Below, piece after piece: positions 1 through 7,697 of a stretch of DNA of 64,000 nucleotides. A program made the translations under genes and the position numbers. Every line of letters begins with the position of its first letter. Positions within the stretch are counted from its first letter, which is position 1. The DNA is from an uncultured Roseobacter sp. (GTDB taxonomy: Bacteria > Pseudomonadota > Alphaproteobacteria > Rhodobacterales > Rhodobacteraceae): assembly GCF_947496515.1 (NCBI RefSeq), contig NZ_CANMDB010000010.1, forward strand, positions 155,994 through 219,993. Direction: 5' to 3'. The notes beneath the pieces were generated by a model. That model worked only from the letters and a program-made list of their open reading frames with translations. It was not told the origin of the DNA and ran no database searches.

Positions 1-256
1 TGATGGCGCGTCGACCCAGAACCCAGTCAAGATCGTCTATCTCTGCGACCATCACACCGCAGACGGCAGTATCGCGACCCCGCGCGATCACACCCAGCCG
101 GGGCTTGTCCTGATCGTATATCACCCGCCGAGCCATGGCCTCGACGGCAGCGGGATCCAGCCCAAAGGCCTGCCATTCGGATTCCTCCAGCATCTCCCGT
201 GCCGCTTGTGTAACATCGGCAATATCAGCGGGCTTGAGCGGGCAAAGCGACGTCAC
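1..256 (-). CDS. GNAT-family acetyltransferase, N-terminal part (cut by window edge)
   Basis: Reading the minus strand from a GTG at 256 gives an open frame of 85 codons that runs off the window with no stop. The start overlaps the TGA of the preceding gene (GTGA), as is usual in this operon. The N-terminus reads LKPADIADV, then an amphipathic helix, then a strand LGVIARGRD followed by VCGVMVAEID. This is the layout of the first helices and strands of GNAT N-acetyltransferases. The acetyl-CoA loop lies outside the window, so the family call rests on the N-terminal half only. As last visible gene of the RiPP operon it could N-acetylate the product or protect the host, but this is inference. 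Confidence 0.55.
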   Translation of the reverse strand, partial: MTSLCPLKPADIADVTQAAREMLEESEWQAFGLDPAAVEAMARRVIYDQDKPRLGVIARGRDTAVCGVMVAEIDDLDWVLGRRAI

Positions 257-1140
257 GGCGTACACCAGAGCGTGCCGTCCGCCTCGATTTCGCGCGGTTT
301 CACCGGGCATCGGGCATTGGCCTGCCAGCTTAACCGATGGATGATCCCATCGGTCGGCATCCCAGCCAACAGCGCTGGCACGTCTCCGGCCCTGGGGCGA
401 CCAACGATCCCGACACTGCCGTCCTGGCTCAGCACCATCTGCCGCGCACCGCGACACAAGGAGAGACCCCGCGTGCCATCGGATAAATGGGCGGGCGAGA
501 CCTGCCACCCGTCAAGCTCCAGCTGCACCGCCAGTGCGAATGTCTCGCGCGGCTCAGACAGCGCCTGGATCCAGACCGCCTCCCCGACCTCTTCCCATCG
601 CGGCCATACTGTCCGGGGCCGCGGGGGCAGCGGGTAGACCGGGACTGCGGTGTATCTGTCCCCCTGCCGCGTGGCGCGGAATGTCATGCTCTCGCCCGCG
701 AGCCGGAGCGCGAAATAGGCGTGATCCGCCGTGATCGGCGGCACGGCAGCTGTCGCCGGTGCCAGATGGACCTCGAGCGTCTGCGCGCCCTGCCGCGGTG
801 CTGCCGTGAGCATGGCGGTGATCAGCGGATCCTCCGCTCCAATATTGGCCGCGCTGCCAAACTCTTGCGTCCAGAGGGCAGCGCCCAGCCAGACAGCCCA
901 TTCGAAGTTCACCGGACCGTCGCGGGCACAGGATGCAACAGGGCGCGACAGTTCATAGAGCGCGTGGATCTGCGCCCGCGTCTCCGCTCGGGACCGCCTG
1001 AACCGGTGCAACAGATCCTTGAGCGCGGGGGGCACGGGCTGCTGCAACCGATGTTCGATTTGCGCGATCCGGTCCTGTCGCAGCGCGGTCTCATAGTCAG
1101 CGGCATCAAAGACCGGGTGGGTTTGGGTCGCGCCTAGCAT
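253..1140 (-). CDS. Unknown protein of the RiPP operon
   Basis: A 295-residue protein that I do not recognise. The ATG at 1140 overlaps the stop of the glutamine-synthetase-like gene by 7 bases, so the two are probably translationally coupled. This start is preferred over one 63 bases upstream, which would extend far into the neighbour. There is no signal peptide or membrane segment. The first 80 residues are rich in charged helix with many Arg/Glu. The middle has WLGAALW and aromatic-rich stretches, and the tail ends in LWCTP. Being embedded in the biosynthetic operon suggests a role in modification or scaffolding of the peptide, but no domain supports a specific function. Confidence 0.75.
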   Translation of the reverse strand: MLGATQTHPVFDAADYETALRQDRIAQIEHRLQQPVPPALKDLLHRFRRSRAETRAQIHALYELSRPVASCARDGPVNFEWAVWLGAALWTQEFGSAANIGAEDPLITAMLTAAPRQGAQTLEVHLAPATAAVPPITADHAYFALRLAGESMTFRATRQGDRYTAVPVYPLPPRPRTVWPRWEEVGEAVWIQALSEPRETFALAVQLELDGWQVSPAHLSDGTRGLSLCRGARQMVLSQDGSVGIVGRPRAGDVPALLAGMPTDGIIHRLSWQANARCPVKPREIEADGTLWCTP

Positions 1141-2396
1141 CCCAGATGAAGCTGCATTTCCGCAACCGACGCGGACATTGCCAGCGCATCCAGCTCCCGG
1201 CACCGAAAGGCACGGTAGGCGGGGGCAAAACGCGGGTGCGCACCCGCCGCCTCCAGCACAGGGCCCAAGGCGTCCATCGCCTGATCAAGCAAGGGCCGCA
1301 TGGCCAGCACCGGCGCATAGTCAGGCACAGGCATCGGCTCGGGCGCGCGCAGAAAGAGGCTGGCCAGGATCACGGTCAGCATCGCGTAAGGGTCGCCTGA
1401 CGCATCGGGAAAACGCAGCTCGATCCGCCCCACATCTCCGCCGCCAGCGTGGATCAGACGGATCAACGCCCGTCGGTCCGCGTATCCCGCAACTGGACGA
1501 CCGCCAAGCCCCTGCCGCATCATCCACAATCGTCTCAGCCCGGAGGGTGACGGGGTGCAGAACGCCGACAGGCTGGGGATGGCGGCCGCGAGCGTCCGCA
1601 GGATCCGCCGCCCCTCATCCGAGCGTCTGCCGCCGGTGTAGAGCATATCCTGCCCCGCACGACCGGCGGAGATATGGACATGCAGCCCGCTGCCGGGGCA
1701 CCAGGACAAGGGCAGCGGCATGAAGCTGGCGGTCAGCCCGTCGTGATCCGCCATCTCGTGTGTCGTGAGTTTCAGGACCGATAGCGCATCACAGGCCGCC
1801 ACCGGCGGTTGCGGCGCCAGCGCGATTTCCTGCTGGCCGGGACCCGCTTCGTGATCGTGATGTGTCACGCCGACACCGCGCGCCGCCAATTGCTGCACGA
1901 TCCGGCGACGCAGCTTTGCGTGCCGGTCAAAAGGCGGGGGCCGAAACTGCATCCGCGGATAGCCGACCCGGTAGGGTTGCGGATCTGCGGCGTCACGCAG
2001 AACCATATCGACGCTCTCCAGCCGGACCCGGCTGTGGCTGAGACCTGTCTCCACCTCCGCCTTCTCAAAGATGTAGAATTCTGCCTCCAGACCGATGCGC
2101 AGCTCGATCCCCTGATCGGCCAGCAAACCGGTCACCCGACCGAGCATCGCCCGGCTGTCGAACCACGCAGGAGAGCCGTGGCGGGCGTGGGTGATGGTGC
2201 CGAACGCCAGCTCTGCCGTGGCCCCGAAGCTTGCGGCCGCGTCGGGGTGAAAGACAAGATCGCTGTGCTGAGGGCGGCACCATTCAGGCAGAACGGAGCC
2301 TGAGAAACTGCCGGAGCTTTTCTGCGGTATGGTGCAGATCCGGCCCGCCATGTCGGTAAACACGAACGCAGGCTCCGGCGCATCATCCCCCATCAT
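1134..2396 (-). CDS. Glutamine-synthetase-like carboxylate-amine ligase
   Basis: About 420 residues with the glutamine synthetase catalytic fold. Visible motifs are GLEAEF (residues 102-107, metal-binding Glu pair), a THHDHEAGPGQQE stretch (178-190) replacing the usual HHEVxxxGQxE, SGLHVHIS (236-243, ATP/substrate His) and RIELRFPD (324-331). The family makes gamma-glutamyl phosphate and transfers it to ammonia or an amine. It is shorter than housekeeping GlnA and resembles the gamma-glutamyl-polyamine-synthetase-type branch more. Start: ATG at 2396 or 2393, overlapping the end of the upstream gene. In a RiPP operon it may amidate or ligate a carboxylate on the peptide (Asp or C-terminus); the substrate is not visible from sequence. 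Confidence 0.8.
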   Translation of the reverse strand: MMGDDAPEPAFVFTDMAGRICTIPQKSSGSFSGSVLPEWCRPQHSDLVFHPDAAASFGATAELAFGTITHARHGSPAWFDSRAMLGRVTGLLADQGIELRIGLEAEFYIFEKAEVETGLSHSRVRLESVDMVLRDAADPQPYRVGYPRMQFRPPPFDRHAKLRRRIVQQLAARGVGVTHHDHEAGPGQQEIALAPQPPVAACDALSVLKLTTHEMADHDGLTASFMPLPLSWCPGSGLHVHISAGRAGQDMLYTGGRRSDEGRRILRTLAAAIPSLSAFCTPSPSGLRRLWMMRQGLGGRPVAGYADRRALIRLIHAGGGDVGRIELRFPDASGDPYAMLTVILASLFLRAPEPMPVPDYAPVLAMRPLLDQAMDALGPVLEAAGAHPRFAPAYRAFRCRELDALAMSASVAEMQLHLGC

Positions 2397-2820
2397 CGCC
2401 GAGCGGTTCGGGGCGCAGCACAACGCGGAACGGGCGTTCGGCATCCTGGGTATAGAACAGGCCGAAAAGCGTATTCTGCGCATCCGGTTCCAGGACGATC
2501 ATGTTGTGCTCTCCCATCCAGATGATGAGCTCTCCGCCCACTTCGCGGCAGGGAGTGATCGTCTCGCCCGCTTGCTCCACCAGCACATTTTCACCCCATG
2601 ACACATACGCCATGCAGCCGCCTGCATCGTCAGGTTGCAGAGCAAAGACCACGTCGAGCGTTCCTTCCCATTTACCCTGCCACAGCCCCGCAAAGTCGGC
2701 GAACTGCGGTGCGACCTCCTGCGCGACCGTCTCTGGCCGCGGCGCAGGTGCAAGCGTGTCCGCCCCATCACTTGCCCAGACACCCGTTGCCGACAAACAC
2801 AAGATGAGCAGCCATCTCAT
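2383..2820 (-). CDS. Small secreted protein of the RiPP operon
   Basis: A 145-residue protein with a Sec signal peptide (MRWLLILCLSATGVWA, cleavage near residue 16-17) followed by about 128 mature residues. The body alternates short hydrophobic strands with WQGKWEG, YVSWGEN and IIWMGEHN, suggesting a small beta-barrel. It has two cysteines in the mature part (GGCMAY and TPCREV) that could form a disulfide in the periplasm. The start ATG overlaps the stop of the methyltransferase gene by 4 bases. It is the only exported product in the operon, so a role in product binding or self-protection in the periplasm is an attractive but untested idea. No family recognised. Confidence 0.75.
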   Translation of the reverse strand: MRWLLILCLSATGVWASDGADTLAPAPRPETVAQEVAPQFADFAGLWQGKWEGTLDVVFALQPDDAGGCMAYVSWGENVLVEQAGETITPCREVGGELIIWMGEHNMIVLEPDAQNTLFGLFYTQDAERPFRVVLRPEPLGDDGG

Positions 2821-3956
2821 GAGGTGCGGACCGTCGCAGTAAGGGACAGCGCCGTGCCGTCCGCAGTAGGCTCGCCCGTCCGGATGGAGAGATCACCCGG
2901 GGCGGGGCGCAAAACCGCCGTCCAGCGCGCGATCAGGCGGTCCAGCTCGGCGGAGGCCGCCTCGGCGCTGCCCTGCACCAGCACACCGTCGCGGTCGGTG
3001 ATCGTGACAGCGCCGCCCGGATAGGTCGTGCCATAAGCCCAGCCGGGCGTGGGCTTTCCTGTCGCCGGGTCGGGCCTGCGGGTGAAAAAACCGGTGTCTT
3101 CCGTCGCAGCCACAAAGGACCGCAGACCAAAGCCCGGATCCGGCAGACGGGCAATGCGCGCGCTCAACGTCTCGCTACGGGGGCCGGGGTGCGACAGTCT
3201 GGTGGCGTCACGCCAGTCCGGCAGCAGGGCCGCCACGCTGAACACGCCCGACGCAGGGACAAAAAGCGTCGGCAACTGGGACATCACCTGTCCCGAGCGG
3301 TTCAGCATCAGCGACGCGTTCACCGCATGCGCCATGGTCACCGGCAACAACAGTACGCCCTCGGGGCTCAGTGCGTCCAGCATGACGCGCGGCACCCGGT
3401 CAAACGCGGCTGTCGCCACGATCCTGTCCTGCGGTGGCAGACCCGGCAGCACGTCGTTGAAGTCACCTTCGTGCAACACCAGGTTCCGGGGGCCGATCCG
3501 GGCCTGCCGGGCAGCCGCGGCGCGTGCAACCTCCGGCAAAATCTCGATGCCATGCACGATGCCCTCGGTGCCCACACGTCGCGCCATCATGGCAGCCATC
3601 CAGCCGCAACCCGATCCGATCTCCGTGACATGGTGCCCGGGCTGCAAATCCAGGAGAGAGATGAATTTCAATACGATCGACGGTGCCGATATGGTCGACA
3701 CCGGCAGCCCCACATTATCGTAGGCCAGCACGAGCGGCGCGTCGCTCCATACCTCTTTGGACTGCTGCGGACTGGCGTCAAAGCTCTTGAAACGCGGCGC
3801 GCCCATCACGGCGTAGCGATCCGCGTATCGTTCGCGCGGCACCTCCCGGAGCAGCGACAGCAGTTCCTCATCCTCGGCCAGTTCGGGGAATTGTCGCAGG
3901 ATCTGACGGACCAGCCCGTCCATCAGCGCGGTGCTGTCCTCTGCCGCGAGCGTCAT
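2817..3956 (-). CDS. Protein-L-isoaspartate O-methyltransferase-like enzyme with C-terminal extension
   Basis: 379 residues. The N-terminal 220 residues match the PIMT (PCMT) family: STISAPSI near 87-94 (substrate loop), then the SAM-binding motif EIGSGCGW at 112-119, and IVATAAFDRVP later. The remaining 150 residues form an extra domain absent from housekeeping PIMT. PIMT homologues in other RiPP clusters methylate an Asp side chain, leading to aspartimide or isoaspartate (imiditides and lanthipeptides with OlvSA). The precursor tail here has three Asp residues (51, 56, 63), so a similar role is plausible. It overlaps the SagB-like gene by one base at its start and the secreted-protein gene by four at its end. 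Confidence 0.85.
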   Translation of the reverse strand: MTLAAEDSTALMDGLVRQILRQFPELAEDEELLSLLREVPRERYADRYAVMGAPRFKSFDASPQQSKEVWSDAPLVLAYDNVGLPVSTISAPSIVLKFISLLDLQPGHHVTEIGSGCGWMAAMMARRVGTEGIVHGIEILPEVARAAAARQARIGPRNLVLHEGDFNDVLPGLPPQDRIVATAAFDRVPRVMLDALSPEGVLLLPVTMAHAVNASLMLNRSGQVMSQLPTLFVPASGVFSVAALLPDWRDATRLSHPGPRSETLSARIARLPDPGFGLRSFVAATEDTGFFTRRPDPATGKPTPGWAYGTTYPGGAVTITDRDGVLVQGSAEAASAELDRLIARWTAVLRPAPGDLSIRTGEPTADGTALSLTATVRTS

Positions 3957-4801
3957 CAGACGGGCGTCTTTTCATCAGTGGCGCCCAGCAGGATGCAGCC
4001 GATCACCGTCTCGTCCACGCCGTTGACGCCCAGGATCGCGTTGATCTCATCGTCGATATAGCCGCCCCAACAGAGGCTCGCCAATCCTTCGGCTGTGGCG
4101 GCATCCAGCAGGCATTGTGCCGCGCAGCCCGCCTCCGTCAGGGCAAACCTGTAGCCGCGCGCGCCATATTTCGCGGTGCTGCGCTGGTGGATCACCGTTT
4201 GCAACACGACAGCCGCCGGTGTGCCCAGCCGGTCCTGATCTGTCGCCAGCACGCCAAAAAGCCGCTGGGGGGAGAGCCCGGTGGCAACCTGTGCCAGCGC
4301 ACCACGATGCGGATCAACGTACCAGGCGTCAAACGCCGTCCCGGTCTGGCCCGGCAGCAGCGCATAATGCTCCACCGGGAACAGACCACCCGCCGACGGA
4401 TACCGCCCGAGCGCATAGACCACATCCTCCAGCGCGGCGGCCTGTCTGCGCCGGTCCCGGCGCAGTGCGGTGGCAAGGGTACGCTCCACTGCACCCAGAT
4501 GCTGCGCCGAATAGGCCGGGAAGCGGCGCGCGGACTCGCGCAGCCCCGCCTCACCCGCCGCTGGCGGCAACGGGCGCGATGGCGCATCAAGATAAACCTT
4601 GTATCCATGCGCCCCGGCCCTCACCGTGGCCTCGTTGCGCAGATGCGGGATGATCCGGTACCTGTGCGCGCGGATGTTGCTCTGCCGCAGCTTTGTGTTC
4701 TCCGCAAACAACTCCACCAGATCGTGACCGTCGCGCTCCATACCCGCGATGCGGATCGTGGGGGTCACACTCGACAGGGGCAGACGCTCGGTGAGGGACA
4801 T
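3956..4801 (-). CDS. SagB/ThcOx-type FMN-dependent azoline dehydrogenase
   Basis: 281 residues with the nitroreductase-like fold of SagB-type oxidases. The diagnostic RYPSAGGLFPVEHY stretch is present, as are ALTEAGCAAQ and the CWGGYIDDEINAILGV stretch near the C-terminus, matching the FMN-site helices of the family. These enzymes oxidise thiazolines and oxazolines, made by the YcaO cyclodehydratase, to aromatic azoles. It lies 17 bases downstream of the YcaO gene. Its presence implies that the mature product contains aromatic azoles, not only azolines. Confidence 0.88.
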   Translation of the reverse strand: MSLTERLPLSSVTPTIRIAGMERDGHDLVELFAENTKLRQSNIRAHRYRIIPHLRNEATVRAGAHGYKVYLDAPSRPLPPAAGEAGLRESARRFPAYSAQHLGAVERTLATALRRDRRRQAAALEDVVYALGRYPSAGGLFPVEHYALLPGQTGTAFDAWYVDPHRGALAQVATGLSPQRLFGVLATDQDRLGTPAAVVLQTVIHQRSTAKYGARGYRFALTEAGCAAQCLLDAATAEGLASLCWGGYIDDEINAILGVNGVDETVIGCILLGATDEKTPV

Positions 4802-4818
4802 TGCGGAACCTTCTTCGG

Positions 4819-6153
4819 TCAGGGAAAGGGATGGGGGTCACGGTTGAGCGTTACCTCGGTCACGCCCAGATGATGCGCCGCGACCTCCAGACGCCGGAGA
4901 TCGTCGGGAATGGCCAGACCGCTGTAGAGCGGCTGAAGCCCGGGCACGACGACCTTGCCCACCGCCAGACCAAGCTGTGCGGCATCAAGGCCGGTCATAT
5001 CGAACCACACCGGGATATGCCCCGCATCGCCAACCCGATCGAGCAATCGCTGCAATGTCTCCGTTGCGCTGCTACCCGGCGAGAAATCGGTGCTGTAGTC
5101 GGTCACGGGGCCTTCGGTCAGCCACCAGAAGGCAGGCTTGCGCGCGGGGTCCAGGTAGTATTCCGCGTGCTCCAGAAAATTCGAGATGTCCTCGAAGGCA
5201 ACGGGTTTCGTCCCCAGAAGCCTTTGTTGCGCCAGATAGGTCCAGCAGTGGATCGCCTCGCACACGGCCTTGGTGACGGCCTGATCCAGGGTGGGTTTGC
5301 ACGAGGCGCCGATGCAAAAGACCGATCCATCTCTGTTGGATAGCACGACGAGGATCGTGGGAATATCCACGTCCACGCGGATGTCGTAGACCCGCACCAC
5401 ATGCGACCGGCTCTCCATCAACTCACGCACCTGCCGGGGGAGCGAAAGCGTGCCCAGCTGAGCGGCGGGAATGGCGTTCGGCGCGCGGCGCAACATCCAG
5501 TGGCAGGCAAAGGCGTCACGCTCGATCACCTCGCACAACCCGCCAAGGCGCGCGGCATCGATGTCCTGCCCGGCGGCGATGCCGTTGGACGTATTATGGG
5601 ACAGCAGTTCGTGGTCGTGTTCCATGTGGTAGTTGAAGACAACCGTTTGCGCCGCCAGCCAGACCGGCTGCCCATCGAGCAGCGAGAGCCCGCGCACCCA
5701 CCCGCGCGGCAGGTCGCGGTCATACTCGTGAAAGAACACATCCGCGTCCGCCAGCATCTCCGGCGAGAACCGGATCAGCCGCTGCATGATGCTATCATCA
5801 ATACCCAGCTCATCACAGGTGCCGTGCACGATGGCGTCTTCGGGAAAGATCGCGGCGCTATAGCGCTCGACCGACTCGCCCACCGTCGCCCAGAGCGCAT
5901 CTGTGGCGTTGCACCCGAGCGCACCACCGCGAATGGCTTTTTCGCTGGCCCGGCTGCGTCCGCGGCGCAGGCGGCGCACATCGGCGAGGGAAGCGCTGTA
6001 TTGATGAAAACGCGGCAGATCATGGGGAACCGGCGTCTCCACCATCGTCTTGATCAGGCCAAAGCGGGGATGTGTGGCGCGCGCAATCGCATCGCGCAAC
6101 GCGCCCGGCAGAGCAAAACCGTCAATCCGCTTGATATCCGCCAGCTCAGTCAT
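4819..6153 (-). CDS. YcaO-domain azoline cyclodehydratase (D protein)
   Basis: 444 residues. YcaO ATP-site motifs are visible: GESVERYSA (residues 92-100, with Glu93, Glu96, Arg97) and CEVIERDA (207-214, with Glu208, Glu211, Arg212). A third block at CEAIHCW departs from the more usual EAxQxR. The C-terminus is DPHPFP, matching the proline-rich PxPxP tail typical of azoline-forming YcaO enzymes. It would phosphorylate backbone amides to cyclise Cys/Ser/Thr in the precursor, working with the E1-like protein encoded immediately upstream. The ATG at 6153 overlaps that gene by 8 bases. One of the strongest calls in the operon. Confidence 0.93.
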   Translation of the reverse strand: MTELADIKRIDGFALPGALRDAIARATHPRFGLIKTMVETPVPHDLPRFHQYSASLADVRRLRRGRSRASEKAIRGGALGCNATDALWATVGESVERYSAAIFPEDAIVHGTCDELGIDDSIMQRLIRFSPEMLADADVFFHEYDRDLPRGWVRGLSLLDGQPVWLAAQTVVFNYHMEHDHELLSHNTSNGIAAGQDIDAARLGGLCEVIERDAFACHWMLRRAPNAIPAAQLGTLSLPRQVRELMESRSHVVRVYDIRVDVDIPTILVVLSNRDGSVFCIGASCKPTLDQAVTKAVCEAIHCWTYLAQQRLLGTKPVAFEDISNFLEHAEYYLDPARKPAFWWLTEGPVTDYSTDFSPGSSATETLQRLLDRVGDAGHIPVWFDMTGLDAAQLGLAVGKVVVPGLQPLYSGLAIPDDLRRLEVAAHHLGVTEVTLNRDPHPFP

Positions 6154-7126
6154 TGACGTCCCGCTCGTGTGTCTCCCACACCAGCCGACCCGTTCGCACG
6201 GGCGATGCCGGGGCGAAATCCGGCCGGGTCCCGCACACAGCGCACCGCGGCGCCTTGAGCACGATACCGGCCTCGAAGGTACCCGAGAGGAACTCCTGCT
6301 CCCGCACCGTACCGAGTGGCGCGGTATGCTCCATCCCCGACATATGCGCGATCATCAGGGCGACGGCGTTTGTGGCCGCCGCCGTCGCCACCAAGGCACT
6401 CGGCCGCGCCACGGGTGGGGTGAGGGTGTCGTCCGGCTGCGCGGTCAACCAGTCTTCGGTGGCGCGACCCGCTTTGCCGTGCGCCGCGCGCCGTTCAAAG
6501 TGGCAGGCGTAGCAGGCTGCATCCTGCCCCCAGCACAGCGGCCCCGCGACCGCACGGGTCATATCCACATAGGCAAAGAGGTAAGGAAGGCCTGTCTTGG
6601 ACAGTCGCTCATTTTGTCGGGAGAAGCCGTCGTGATCCCAGTGGTCCGCGCAGACGATTGCGGCATCCGCCCCCTCGGCGCCCGGTGCGGGATCGGCCAG
6701 TGCCAGCCCCGCTTCGCGGCAGAGCGCTGCCACACGGCTCGCCACCTGACCGCTCCCGATAACCGACAGGACCGGTTGGGCGAGCGCCTGGGTGTCGACC
6801 CTCTCGGGATCGTCCCCCAGAACCTGCTGAAACGCGCGCCGGGCGAGGTCGAGAGATTGAACGAACATGTCTTCACTCCAACTCAGAGGTGTCTCGATCA
6901 GCGCGCCGCGGTTCTTCAGCGCCGCGAAACCCGGTGTACCCGGGCCCAGGACCCCCGATCGTAGGGCCGCAGCAAGCGCCTCGTTATCCTGAACCGCAAA
7001 GCTGTCGGTCGCACTGCGGAACATGATGCGACGACCGTGTTCGGGGCCCCGCTCCGGGTCCTCTTCAAACGCGGAGGGCGCGCGCGCAGTGAGGCGACGC
7101 GCATCCAGAGCGGGGTGCAAGTGCAT
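6146..7126 (-). CDS. E1-like TOMM partner protein (C protein, leader-binding)
   Basis: 326 residues. The N-terminal 60 residues (LHPALDARRL, then IMFRSATDSFAVQ) look like a RiPP recognition element that binds the leader peptide. A Rossmann-like segment VLSVIGSGQVASRVA lies near 119-133. Two CxxC pairs, CYAC (205-208) and CAVC (295-298), would form the structural zinc site of E1-like cyclodehydratase partners. The start lies 10 bases after the precursor stop. The Shine-Dalgarno TGAGG overlaps that stop codon, so precursor and partner are probably coupled. It is a stand-alone protein, not fused to YcaO as in many TOMM systems. Confidence 0.85.
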   Translation of the reverse strand: MHLHPALDARRLTARAPSAFEEDPERGPEHGRRIMFRSATDSFAVQDNEALAAALRSGVLGPGTPGFAALKNRGALIETPLSWSEDMFVQSLDLARRAFQQVLGDDPERVDTQALAQPVLSVIGSGQVASRVAALCREAGLALADPAPGAEGADAAIVCADHWDHDGFSRQNERLSKTGLPYLFAYVDMTRAVAGPLCWGQDAACYACHFERRAAHGKAGRATEDWLTAQPDDTLTPPVARPSALVATAAATNAVALMIAHMSGMEHTAPLGTVREQEFLSGTFEAGIVLKAPRCAVCGTRPDFAPASPVRTGRLVWETHERDVND

Positions 7127-7136
7127 GGATCAGACC

Positions 7137-7349
7137 TCAGGCGCGGACGCTGGAGGCCATGTCACAGAAGACGGTGCAGAAGTCCGGCGATTGCGTGTCG
7201 CCACCGCCGCCACCGCCTCCGCCACCACCGAATGTGGCACCCTGATCCTGATAGGTCTTGGGGTTGGCAAGCGCAGGTGCAGGGTCAAAGGTATCGTTGT
7301 AGCTGTCGAGGATCGCGATGGTGTCTTGGTCAGTCGTCGTGTGGTTCAT
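7137..7349 (-). CDS. RiPP precursor peptide with ten-glycine spacer
   Basis: A 70-residue peptide. An acidic leader (residues 1-40) contains TIAILDSYNDTFDPAPALA, followed by exactly ten glycines (41-50) and a 20-residue tail with Cys58, Cys62, Thr52, Thr59, Ser54, Ser66 and Ser67 plus Asp51, Asp56 and Asp63. The glycines use GGT, GGC and GGA codons, so the run is kept at the protein level rather than being a simple DNA repeat. Microcin B17's precursor has a comparable glycine run between leader and heterocyclised residues. The ATG at 7349 has a GGAGA ribosome site 7 bases upstream. It is the first gene of the operon that encodes YcaO, E1-like and SagB proteins. Confidence 0.85.
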   Translation of the reverse strand: MNHTTTDQDTIAILDSYNDTFDPAPALANPKTYQDQGATFGGGGGGGGGGDTQSPDFCTVFCDMASSVRA

Positions 7350-7697
7350 TGTATATTCTCCGGTTTGGGGGATCAGACAGAAGTGTCCGCGATGATCCCG
7401 ATCGGTGATTAAACGCTGATATGGAAAGCCGCCGGGTTCGGCACTTTCGGCGATGACACTAACAAACGACCAATGACTACCGACGCGGGAATCGGATCTG
7501 GCCATGACCTTGGCAACTTCACGCTAAAGCACCCGCGTCGGCGCGGCAGCTTTCGGCTGTCGGCGAAACTTTACCTGCGCGGAACACTTGGTCGGGTTGC
7601 TTACCGCCGATTCGCAGCGGCGGGGAGCGTACAGCGTGCAGGGCAGTCGATCCTTCTGCGGAGACCGTCGTTGCGCGCAAAGTCTCAGAGCGACAGA
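7350..7697. other. Intergenic region upstream of the RiPP operon
   Basis: About 350 bases between the precursor start and the stop of the dehydrogenase gene to the right. It must hold the promoter of the RiPP operon unless the operon is read from further right. I see no convincing -35/-10 pair. A weak inverted repeat (CCGCCG at 7604-7609, CGGCGG at 7618-7623) could end the sugar operon but lacks a T tract. An in-frame upstream extension of the precursor to 7505 exists but has no ribosome site and is not credible. Confidence 0.5.

Noticed and set aside
7350..7505. Longer form of the RiPP precursor starting at 7505
   Set aside because: It has no ribosome site, whereas ATG 7349 has a clear one. 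The extra 52 residues do not look like a leader.
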